From Acetofilamentum sp. (GTDB taxonomy: Bacteria > Bacteroidota > Bacteroidia > Bacteroidales > DTU049), in contig DYON01000126.1 in assembly GCA_020720525.1 (NCBI GenBank), positions 1 to 7,765 of the forward strand: 7,765 nucleotides of DNA, read 5' to 3'. The translations under genes were made by a program, and so were the position numbers. Every line of letters starts with the position of its first letter. The first letter of the stretch is position 1. Shown piece after piece: positions 1-5,823 of the stretch. Under the pieces are notes generated by a model. It saw only the letters and a program-made list of their open reading frames with translations, searched no databases and was not told where the DNA came from.

Positions 1-2
1 AC

Positions 3-143
3 AGAAAAGCAATAAAACATTACATTAAAGCGGATGCTAAAGTTCATGCAAAAGAATTAGTCATTGAATACCAAGCACAAGATTTATCAATATTTGAAAA
101 ATTTGATTTAATGATAAAAAAGGTAAGGATTGGATTAAAATAA
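3..143 (+). CDS. C-terminal fragment of an unidentified protein
   Basis: An open frame enters from the left edge and ends at TAA 141-143, giving the last 46 residues of a protein (start RKAIKHYIKAD, end MIKKVRIGLK). It is lysine-rich and probably helical, with no motif I recognise. It reads in the same direction as miaB and stops 62 bp before the miaB ATG, so it could be an upstream neighbour. The fragment is AT-richer than the other genes. An open run of 46 codons can arise by chance in AT-rich DNA, so coding status is likely but unproven. No function is proposed. Confidence 0.45.
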   Translation, partial: RKAIKHYIKADAKVHAKELVIEYQAQDLSIFEKFDLMIKKVRIGLK

Positions 144-178
144 GATGCTAAAACAACAAACTTGTGAAACATGACGAC

Positions 179-186
179 TACCTTTG
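179..186 (+). promoter_or_regulatory. Putative -7 promoter element for miaB
   Basis: TACCTTTG matches the Bacteroidetes -7 consensus TAnnTTTG at all six fixed positions. A TTG at 162-164 could be the -33 element, but the 14-nt spacer is shorter than the usual 17-23. Transcription would begin around 190, giving a short leader before the ATG at 206. The element lies inside the reading frame that would be used if miaB began at the GTG at 164, so it argues for the ATG start. A six-position match can occur by chance. Confidence 0.4.
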
Positions 187-205
187 CAACTGGAAAAGAT
201 TGAAA

Positions 206-1540
206 ATGAAGAAACTTTATATCGAAACCTACGGTTGCCAGATGAATGTTGCCGACAGCGAAGTGGTAGCTTCGATTCTTAAAAACGATGGATATATCCC
301 CTGCTCAGACCCCAAAGAAGCCGATTTGATTCTGATTAATACCTGCTCCATTCGCAAAAATGCAGAACTTCGTGTCATTGCGCGTGGAAAGCAGCTTCAA
401 GCCTTAAAAAAAAACAAACACAGTTTGAAAGTTGGTGTTATTGGTTGTATGGCCGAACGATTGAACGAAGATTTGTTCGAAAAACTGAAAGGTATCGATT
501 TGTTGGCTGGCCCAGATAGCTATCGAAATTTGCCCGAATTACTAAAAAAAACATCAAACAATGTAAAGGCTTCAGATATTTTACTTTCAACCACCGAAAC
601 GTATGAAGACATCGATCCTGAACATTATCAAACGGGCAATATAACAGCATTTGTTTCTATTATGCGTGGTTGCAACAATTTCTGCAGCTATTGTGTGGTT
701 CCTTACACACGTGGTCGCGAACGCAGCAGACCTGTTCAATCTATTCTACGCGAAATAGAACAACTCAACCAGCAGGGATTTAAAGAAATAACCTTACTTG
801 GACAGAATGTAAACTCTTATAAAATTGAAGATGCAAATACTAAGTACAGCTTCCCCACGCTACTAGAAAATATTGCAAAAAGATATTCTCAGATGAGGCT
901 TCGCTTCGCAACTAGTCATCCGAAAGATTTGTCTGAAGACCTTGTGAAAACCATGGCTACTTTTCCAAATATTTGCAATTCTATTCACCTGCCTGTTCAA
1001 TCGGGAAGCAATCACGTGTTGAAAGCCATGAATCGCCGATACACTGCCGAAGAATACTTAACAAAAATTGAACTTCTGAGAAAACACATGCCCGATATTA
1101 CTATTTCGACCGATATAATAACTGGATTTTGTGGAGAAACCAAAGAAGATCATCAGCAAACAATAGCGATGATGCGAAAAGCCGACTATTACTATTCTTA
1201 CATGTTCAAATACAGCCAGCGCGAAGGTACCGCAGCCGCCAAGCTAAGCGACGATGTGTCCGACGAAATAAAAGGTCTTCGTTTGCAGGAAATCATCAAT
1301 TTGCAACAGGAACTTTCGTTGAAGCACAACCAGCGCGATATTGGAAAAACCTATGAAGTTTTGGTGGAAGGATTCTCGAAACGCTCGGCAAAGCAGATGT
1401 TTGGTCGAACCGAACAAAACAAAGTAGTTGTTTTCGATGCTCTAAATATTGAACCGGGAAGCTATGTGAATGTAATTGTTGAGAATTGTTCAACAGCAAC
1501 GCTGAAAGGGAAGCTAATTTCTGGCTTCCGAGCTGTTTAA
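206..1540 (+). CDS. miaB: tRNA-2-methylthio-N6-dimethylallyladenosine synthase MiaB
   Basis: MiaB is a radical-SAM methylthiotransferase that adds a 2-methylthio group to N6-isopentenyladenosine at position 37 of tRNAs reading UNN codons, which helps decoding and frame keeping. The 444-residue product has the usual family length and domain order. The N-terminal UPF0004 domain carries the auxiliary 4Fe-4S ligands C11 (YGCQMN), C47 (NTCSIR) and C81 (GCMAER). The radical-SAM domain has CxxxCxxC at C156, C160 and C163, followed by VVPYTRGRERSR. A TRAM RNA-binding domain occupies about residues 375-440. NTCSIRKNAE and CVVPYTRGRE fit MiaB and not RimO, which has NTCGF-type and CAIP-type motifs. The frame is open back to a GTG at 164, but the family start MKKLYIETYGCQ and the promoter-like TACCTTTG at 179-186 favour the ATG at 206. 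The gene is complete with no sign of damage, and it converges on the glycosyltransferase downstream. Confidence 0.96.
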   Translation: MKKLYIETYGCQMNVADSEVVASILKNDGYIPCSDPKEADLILINTCSIRKNAELRVIARGKQLQALKKNKHSLKVGVIGCMAERLNEDLFEKLKGIDLLAGPDSYRNLPELLKKTSNNVKASDILLSTTETYEDIDPEHYQTGNITAFVSIMRGCNNFCSYCVVPYTRGRERSRPVQSILREIEQLNQQGFKEITLLGQNVNSYKIEDANTKYSFPTLLENIAKRYSQMRLRFATSHPKDLSEDLVKTMATFPNICNSIHLPVQSGSNHVLKAMNRRYTAEEYLTKIELLRKHMPDITISTDIITGFCGETKEDHQQTIAMMRKADYYYSYMFKYSQREGTAAAKLSDDVSDEIKGLRLQEIINLQQELSLKHNQRDIGKTYEVLVEGFSKRSAKQMFGRTEQNKVVVFDALNIEPGSYVNVIVENCSTATLKGKLISGFRAV

Positions 1541-1554
1541 TTCACTAAATATTC

Positions 1555-1579
1555 AGACGCAATAAATCCAGCCTCTACA
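1555..1579. repeat. Hairpin module I, copy 1 (degenerate)
   Basis: This copy matches 1667-1691 at 20 of 25 positions, and the identity continues four bases further into the following CTGA. It keeps the left arm AGACGCAAT, but its right arm is mutated, so it no longer folds well. It is followed directly by the heptamer CTGACTA at 1580. Confidence 0.6.
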
Positions 1580-1593
1580 CTGACTATTCACAA

Positions 1594-1620
1594 TCCCAAC
1601 GCTCTGGTCGGGAATTACAT
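1594..1620. repeat. Hairpin module II, copy 1
   Basis: The arms TCCCAAC (1594-1600) and GTCGGGA (1607-1613) are separated by 6 nt and followed by AATTACAT. It differs from the copy at 1844-1870 by three transitions in 27 positions. The single A-C mismatch on the + strand becomes a G-U wobble in - strand RNA. CTGACTA follows at 1621. Confidence 0.7.
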
Positions 1621-1662
1621 CTGACTACTATCAATACTCCTTACACCCTATCCCTTATTCCT

Positions 1663-1686
1663 TAAAAGACACAATAAATTGCGTCT
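1663..1686 (-). terminator. Possible terminator of the asnB-glycosyltransferase transcript (module I, copy 2)
   Basis: Read on the - strand, AGACGCAAT (1686-1678) and ATTGTGTCT (1675-1667) pair over nine positions with one G-U wobble and a 2-nt loop, or eight pairs and a 4-nt loop. A run of four T (1666-1663 with the preceding base) follows. This is the first hairpin with a T tract downstream of the glycosyltransferase stop on that strand. The tract is short and the hairpin is part of a repeated module, so terminator function is tentative. Confidence 0.35.
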
Positions 1687-1739
1687 CTACACTGACCACT
1701 GAAATTGACGCGCCCATTCTGATGTGCTATTGAGCTTGA

Positions 1740-1752
1740 TCCCCTATGGGGA
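1740..1752. repeat. Small GC hairpin TCCCC-TAT-GGGGA
   Basis: This is a 5-bp perfect inverted repeat around a 3-nt loop, in the spacer between the second module I copy and the main heptamer array. There is no T tract on either side, only CC-rich or AAAAGG flanks, so I do not call it a terminator. Confidence 0.45.
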
Positions 1753-1780
1753 AAAGGAAACTATTGATTTATTCAAAAAG

Positions 1781-1947
1781 CTGAAAACTGACCACTGAAA
1801 ACTGACTACTGCTAACTGGCTACTGCTAACTGGCTACTGATTATCCCGACGCTCCGGTCGGGAATTGCATCTGGCTACTGATTACTGATTACTGGCTACT
1901 GATTACTGATTACTGGCTACTGATTACTGGCTACTGATTACTGGCTA
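1781..1947. repeat. CTGNNNA heptamer tandem array, interrupted by one hairpin module
   Basis: Nine head-to-tail heptamers run from 1781 to 1843 (CTGAAAA, CTGACCA, CTGAAAA, CTGACTA, CTGCTAA, CTGGCTA, CTGCTAA, CTGGCTA, CTGATTA). Module II (1844-1870, 27 bp) interrupts, then eleven more heptamers run to 1947, alternating CTGGCTA with one or two CTGATTA. The second half therefore has 21-bp and 14-bp higher-order units. The last heptamer supplies the TAG stop codon of the glycosyltransferase (1945-1947 on the - strand). There are no unique spacers, so it is not a CRISPR array. Confidence 0.85.
1844..1870. repeat. Hairpin module II, copy 2
   Basis: TCCCGAC (1844-1850) and GTCGGGA (1857-1863) form a perfect 7-bp stem with loop GCTCCG, followed by AATTGCAT. 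The module sits exactly between two heptamers, without disturbing either. Confidence 0.75.
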
Positions 1948-2991
1948 CTTATAATAGTTCCTAGTAAACCCCTTAGCTTCTTTCTTTCCTGTAAGCACTT
2001 GTAAAATTCCTTTCCACAGACCGAAACCGTAAGCAAAAATCTGAATATACAACGTAACGATGGAAAGAAAGCCTATTTTGAGCTTTTTGTATTGCGTAAT
2101 CGATTGCAAAAATGCAATTCCAGCAAGCAAAAGCAAAAAAACTCCAACTGCAATCCAGAGATAAAGCACAAAAATAAAAAGCTGACTAACAGCAAAATAA
2201 AACAGTGGAGTGGCTGCAATCAGCACCAAAAATGCTGCAACAATGGCTGCAGGAATCAAATGAATAGGTTTCAACATGGTTTTATCCATCCTTCCAAGGT
2301 TGATTCGAGCAACTCCCCAATTGAAAATCTGCTTGTAGAATCGTTTAAGACTTGTGCGCCTTTTGTGATACACAAATGCATCGGGGATGAGCCCAACTAT
2401 AAAACCATTTTTGTAAATGCGCGCCGAATACTCCATGTCCTGCCCATGTCGGAGAGCGCCCATACTACCAACAGCTTCCCAAACTTTGCGCGACACGCCC
2501 ATGTTGAAGCTTCGCGGATAGAATTTCTTCTGAACCGATTTCTTGCTCCCACGCGTTCCTCCTGTTCCAATAAACGATGTCATGGAATAATTGATGGCTT
2601 TAAGCAATGGTGAAAAACTTTCGTGGCAGGTATCGGGTCCACCAAAAGCATCGAGTGGAGTATTTTTTAGAAATTCATCTATTGTCCTGAGCCACTCGGG
2701 TGGAAGCATCACATCCGAATCGATAAAAATAAAATAATCGCCATCTGCTTTTTCCATTGCCGCATTGCGTGCTGCACCAGGACCTTTATTCTGCTGAAAC
2801 AAATATTGAATCTGAAACGGAACCACCGTCTTAAGCGACGAAATAAAATCGGCAGTGCCGTCGTTGGAACCGTCGTCGGAAATAACAAACTCGTAATCGG
2901 CAGACGAGAAATCGAGCTTTTCAACCGAAGCAAAAAGCTCTTTCAATTCATCGAGTCGGTTATATGTTGCAACAATAATGGAATACTTCAT
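1945..2991 (-). CDS. Membrane-anchored family 2 glycosyltransferase
   Basis: This 348-residue protein is a GT2 (GT-A fold) enzyme likely to transfer a sugar from a nucleotide-sugar donor to a membrane-bound acceptor at the cytoplasmic face. It opens with the typical MKYSIIVATYNR. It then shows DDGSNDGT (39-46), the DxD metal/donor site D91-S-D93 in FIDSDVMLP, and GQDMEYS (183-189), where the usual acceptor-site motif has ED. The segment RRTSLKRFYKQIFNWG (211-226) is the interface region. Three hydrophobic segments follow, at about 245-266, 269-295 and 306-332, with a short basic tail. The frame is open upstream to 3096, but that extension would overlap the asnB end out of frame; the ATG at 2991 gives the canonical N terminus and lies 8 bp after the asnB stop. 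The stop codon lies in a heptamer repeat. Donor and acceptor cannot be told from sequence. Confidence 0.88.
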   Translation of the reverse strand: MKYSIIVATYNRLDELKELFASVEKLDFSSADYEFVISDDGSNDGTADFISSLKTVVPFQIQYLFQQNKGPGAARNAAMEKADGDYFIFIDSDVMLPPEWLRTIDEFLKNTPLDAFGGPDTCHESFSPLLKAINYSMTSFIGTGGTRGSKKSVQKKFYPRSFNMGVSRKVWEAVGSMGALRHGQDMEYSARIYKNGFIVGLIPDAFVYHKRRTSLKRFYKQIFNWGVARINLGRMDKTMLKPIHLIPAAIVAAFLVLIAATPLFYFAVSQLFIFVLYLWIAVGVFLLLLAGIAFLQSITQYKKLKIGFLSIVTLYIQIFAYGFGLWKGILQVLTGKKEAKGFTRNYYK

Positions 2992-2999
2992 GTTTTCGA

Positions 3000-4940
3000 T
3001 TATGACAGGTAATCTTTGATGTCGAAATTGCGGGTCTTGAATGCATCGGAATCGATGAACATTTTTTGCCAGATAGCGAGACCCGTAACAACCCAAATAA
3101 AATTGTAGTGCCAGCGCATTTTTTTGCTTGGCGAATGATCGAGAATGCGCCGAATATACTGGTAATTGAAAATGCCTTGTTTTTCGATGAAATCTTGCGT
3201 TAGTATAGCTTCGGCTGTCGATTTCAAGTCTTTTTTAAACTGCAAATACGGATTGACTGTGAAACCCCACTTTTTCTTATCGATGATCGACTGTGGCAAC
3301 TTTTGAGCCATCGCTTTGCGGAAAAGATATTTTGTTTGGTTGTTCTTGATTTTCAAATGCATGGGAATCGAAAAACCGAAATCAACCAAATCGAGATCGA
3401 GAAATGGCACGCGCTCCTCGATTGAATTGGCCATCGACATACGGTCTTCGGTAAGTAAATAATCGTTCACCATTTTCGACTGAAACTCGGTAAACAAAAC
3501 CTGATCGAGTGCTCTCATTCCTTTCGATTCGTCGAAAAAGCCATCAAATGCTTGGTGAACTTTGGGAATTTCCTTTCTCATTCGCTCGCGCATATCGGCA
3601 TGATATACATTTTTGTAAAAACCATTATCGTAGTCCCACACGTTGCGCAAAATCAAATAGAATTTTTCAATATTCCCAATCGAAAGCAACATCTGCATTC
3701 CCCGACGGTATTCGTCGAGACTCATGGTGTGGCTTGTATTCTGCACGGCAAAAAGAAACGACGACTTCCAACTCAACAATTTTTGCAGCCACCTTGGTGT
3801 AAATCGATGAAATTTGTTGAAAGGATAGATTAGTTTATGAATATCGTAACCACCAAAAAGTTCGTCGCCACCCAATCCGCCAAGCACTACGGTAATATCT
3901 TTGCGCACAAATGCCGACATATTAAATCCTTGCAAAAGATTAATTTTTGGTTCTTCGGCATGCCATATCACTTCGGGAAACTGCTGCATGGGATTCATGC
4001 TCAAGCTCAATGTACGATGATTGGTTCCAAAATGTTTTGCAATCATTTCTGCATCGGGAAACTCATCGGTGGGTTCGTTGAAACCCATAGTAAATGTGTT
4101 TATTTCGGACACTCCGAGCTCGTGCATTTTTTGTACAATGGTTGACGAATCCATTCCGCCCGAAAGATAAACTCCAAGCGGCACATCGCTCATAAGTTGA
4201 CGTTCAACTGCTTGTTTGAGATAAAAGTGCATTTTTTCGATGGCATCGTTCTCGTTCATCAGCAAATCGGGCTTGGGCTGCAAGCTCCAGTAGCGCTTCA
4301 CCTCCACATTTCCATTTTCGTAAACCAAAAAATGCGCAGGCGGCAATCGCTTGATTCCATCGAACAAGGTTTCGTCCATTTGTGTATAGCGCAAATTAAG
4401 CTGCGAATGCAATGCACCGTAGTTGATTCGGCGTTCTACCGAAGGATGCAGCAAAATACTTTTTTGCTCCGATCCAAAAATAAAAACGCCGTTGTTCTGA
4501 TAATAATGCAGTGGTTTCACTCCAAAATGGTCGCGAACCAAAACCAGTTTGTTCTTTCTTAAATCGAGCAGCGCAAATGCAAAAATGCCATTTAGTCGAC
4601 CGAAAAAACTGGTTCCATACTCTTCGTATAAATGAACAAGAATTTCGGTATCGCTTGTAGTATAAAAGGTATGGCCCTTGGCAAGCAATTCGTCTTTGTG
4701 TTCGCGGAAATTGTAAATTTCGCCATTAAAAACCACGCAAATGCTTTTGTCTTCGTTGTAAATGGGCTGACTCCCTGTGCTTAAATCGATAATCGACAGC
4801 CGACGATGACCAAGACAAAAATCACCATTCGAATACACCGAAAAATCGTCGGGTCCACGATGCTTAATAATCGCCAGCATATCAGTCATCAGCGACGTAT
4901 TGTCCTTATTTTTCTCAACTATTCCACAGATTCCGCACAT
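3000..4940 (-). CDS. asnB: Asparagine synthase family glutamine amidotransferase (AsnB type)
   Basis: The 646-residue product joins an N-terminal Ntn glutaminase domain to a C-terminal ATP-pyrophosphatase synthetase domain. Glutaminase residues visible are nucleophile Cys2 (MCGICGI), R47 in HRRLSIIDL, N72-G-E74 in FNGEIYN and D97 in SDTE. The synthetase P-loop is SGGMDSS (260-266), followed by GGLGGDELFGGY (354-365) and EERVPFLD (508-515). Such enzymes take ammonia from glutamine to amidate a carboxylate through an adenylate; for true AsnB the carboxylate is aspartate. The segment HAEEPKINLLQGFN (327-340) departs from the DEPxxDxSxxP form of housekeeping AsnB. With a GT2 gene 8 bp downstream, it may instead amidate a sugar or lipid intermediate in envelope glycan synthesis (inference). 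It is the first gene of the operon, with a -7-like element at 4958-4965. The gene is complete. Confidence 0.92.
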   Translation of the reverse strand: MCGICGIVEKNKDNTSLMTDMLAIIKHRGPDDFSVYSNGDFCLGHRRLSIIDLSTGSQPIYNEDKSICVVFNGEIYNFREHKDELLAKGHTFYTTSDTEILVHLYEEYGTSFFGRLNGIFAFALLDLRKNKLVLVRDHFGVKPLHYYQNNGVFIFGSEQKSILLHPSVERRINYGALHSQLNLRYTQMDETLFDGIKRLPPAHFLVYENGNVEVKRYWSLQPKPDLLMNENDAIEKMHFYLKQAVERQLMSDVPLGVYLSGGMDSSTIVQKMHELGVSEINTFTMGFNEPTDEFPDAEMIAKHFGTNHRTLSLSMNPMQQFPEVIWHAEEPKINLLQGFNMSAFVRKDITVVLGGLGGDELFGGYDIHKLIYPFNKFHRFTPRWLQKLLSWKSSFLFAVQNTSHTMSLDEYRRGMQMLLSIGNIEKFYLILRNVWDYDNGFYKNVYHADMRERMRKEIPKVHQAFDGFFDESKGMRALDQVLFTEFQSKMVNDYLLTEDRMSMANSIEERVPFLDLDLVDFGFSIPMHLKIKNNQTKYLFRKAMAQKLPQSIIDKKKWGFTVNPYLQFKKDLKSTAEAILTQDFIEKQGIFNYQYIRRILDHSPSKKMRWHYNFIWVVTGLAIWQKMFIDSDAFKTRNFDIKDYLS

Positions 4941-4957
4941 GATTTCTGAATTGCATG

Positions 4958-4965
4958 CAAAGTTA
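4958..4965 (-). promoter_or_regulatory. Putative -7 promoter element for asnB-glycosyltransferase operon
   Basis: On the - strand this reads TAACTTTG, a full match to TAnnTTTG. Transcription would start about 10-12 nt before the asnB ATG, so the leader would be very short. No TTG is visible at the expected -33 distance; the nearest TTTG (5000-4997) is 31 nt away. This is a good -7 with a weak upstream element. Confidence 0.45.
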
Positions 4966-5079
4966 ACAATTTTTAAACGCTAATCGCCCCTGCATTCAAA
5001 TTACAACAATACAATAATTGTGTAACAATTCGTTAGCAATACAAAATTAAGGCAATAAAGATTAGAACCTAACTCAATT

Positions 5080-5739
5080 TCAATAGAAACAAGTGTTAGA
5101 AAGCGAAAAGCGACCTTTGGCATTGGTAACTCCAAGCGAACCAGCCGAACCATCTTCTTTGTACAAAGTACAATCGAAATGCACATACACTTGATGAGAA
5201 CTTAAACCACCAAGTACTGTGGTATTGGTTGTAGTATCAATAGTGATGTTGCCCGATTGAGAACCATTTGCGGTTGTCCAATAATCGCCATCGCTCGAAC
5301 GCCAAGAAATTTTAATTCCAGTGTGATATGTGCTATCGAAAACCAAGCTGGGTGTATAGAATGGCAATGTACCAGCACTCATTGCGGCATGAAACAAGCT
5401 GTCTTTGTTGAGCGAAATGGTATCGAAAAGATTCACAAGTTCAAAAGAAACAACTTCGCGCGATGAAATATAATAGCCCGAAGAAGCCTGATAATAGCGA
5501 ATTCCTGTTGAAAAATGGTCGCCATTAACGTCTGAATAACAAGTATCGTACGGCTCGGCAAGATACCCATTTACGCTAGGCGTGATTGATTTATTGTTTT
5601 GATTAATCACAGCAGAGAAAAAGGCACTGGTGGGCTCAGGGGTTTCGGTGTCTTCGTCTTTTTCGCAGGAAACAAACAACATCGATACAACAACTCCGAG
5701 TAACAGTGCGCTGCCGAACCAAGAATACATTTTTTTCAT
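5080..5739 (-). CDS. Predicted surface-exposed lipoprotein of unknown function
   Basis: The 219-residue product has a lipoprotein signal: KK at the N terminus, a hydrophobic core (11-23) and LFVSC with lipidated Cys25. The residues after it, EKDED, fit the Bacteroidetes lipoprotein export signal (Lys at +2 followed by acidic residues), which predicts display on the outer face of the outer membrane. The mature part is rich in Ser, Thr, Tyr and Gly and looks beta-stranded. It contains YWTTANGSQSGNITI (153-167) and, near the end, FDCTLYKEDG and VTNAKGRF. This layout recalls small Bacteroidetes beta-sandwich lipoproteins of unknown function such as the DUF6252 type; that is a resemblance from memory, not a search result. 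Three further cysteines (67, 190, 217) could form a disulfide. It is divergent from apbE and does not appear to be in an operon. Confidence 0.82.
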   Translation of the reverse strand: MKKMYSWFGSALLLGVVVSMLFVSCEKDEDTETPEPTSAFFSAVINQNNKSITPSVNGYLAEPYDTCYSDVNGDHFSTGIRYYQASSGYYISSREVVSFELVNLFDTISLNKDSLFHAAMSAGTLPFYTPSLVFDSTYHTGIKISWRSSDGDYWTTANGSQSGNITIDTTTNTTVLGGLSSHQVYVHFDCTLYKEDGSAGSLGVTNAKGRFSLSNTCFY

Positions 5740-5769
5740 AATGAAGCTATTAACCGGTTAGTGGAAAAA

Positions 5770-5795
5770 TAAATTCGTTTCCGTTTACGAAATTA
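5770..5795. promoter_or_regulatory. Inverted repeat in the lipoprotein/apbE divergent intergenic region
   Basis: TAAATTCGT (5770-5778) and ACGAAATTA (5787-5795) are inverted copies with eight of nine positions matching and an 8-nt spacer. Each arm also resembles a -7 element with one mismatch: TAAATTCG facing apbE and TAATTTCG facing the lipoprotein. This could be an operator, a pair of opposed promoters, or chance. No -33 TTG is seen on either side at the expected distance. A separate perfect 10-bp palindrome, TAACCGGTTA, lies at 5751-5760 in the lipoprotein leader. Confidence 0.35.
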
Positions 5796-5823
5796 AATAA
5801 AAAATGTTATGTTCGCAGAAAAA

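Larger units (their letters stand above)
1541..1944. repeat. Gene-free mosaic of hairpin modules and CTGNNNA heptamers
   Basis: This 404-bp gap between convergent genes has no plausible ORF. It can be read as a mosaic. Hairpin module I is at 1555-1579 and 1667-1691, hairpin module II at 1594-1620 and 1844-1870, and runs of 7-bp units of form CTGNNNA follow the modules. The order is module I, two heptamer-like units, module II, one or two heptamers, spacer, module I, two heptamers, spacer with a small hairpin, nine heptamers, module II, eleven heptamers. Similar intergenic repeats are common in Bacteroidetes from memory, but I cannot search for copies elsewhere. The function is unknown. Confidence 0.8.

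Noticed and set aside
164..205. N-terminal extension of miaB from GTG 164
   Set aside because: The extra 14 residues are not family-like and the stretch contains a -7 promoter match; ATG 206 gives the canonical start.
206..1540. RimO (ribosomal S12 methylthiotransferase) in place of MiaB
   Set aside because: NTCSIRKNAE and CVVPYTRGRERSR are MiaB-type motifs, and the length fits MiaB.
1781..1947. CRISPR-like array
   Set aside because: The units are contiguous heptamers without unique spacers, and no cas gene is present.
2092..2613. 173-codon + strand open frame
   Set aside because: It is antisense to the glycosyltransferase, with low-complexity Asn/Lys/Cys content and no motif.
2992..3096. 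35-residue extension of the glycosyltransferase upstream of ATG 2991
   Set aside because: It would overlap the end of asnB in another frame and precede the normal GT2 N terminus.
3509..4562. Several + strand open frames of 90-120 codons
   Set aside because: They lie antisense within asnB, have no recognisable domains, and arise from the codon usage of the real gene.
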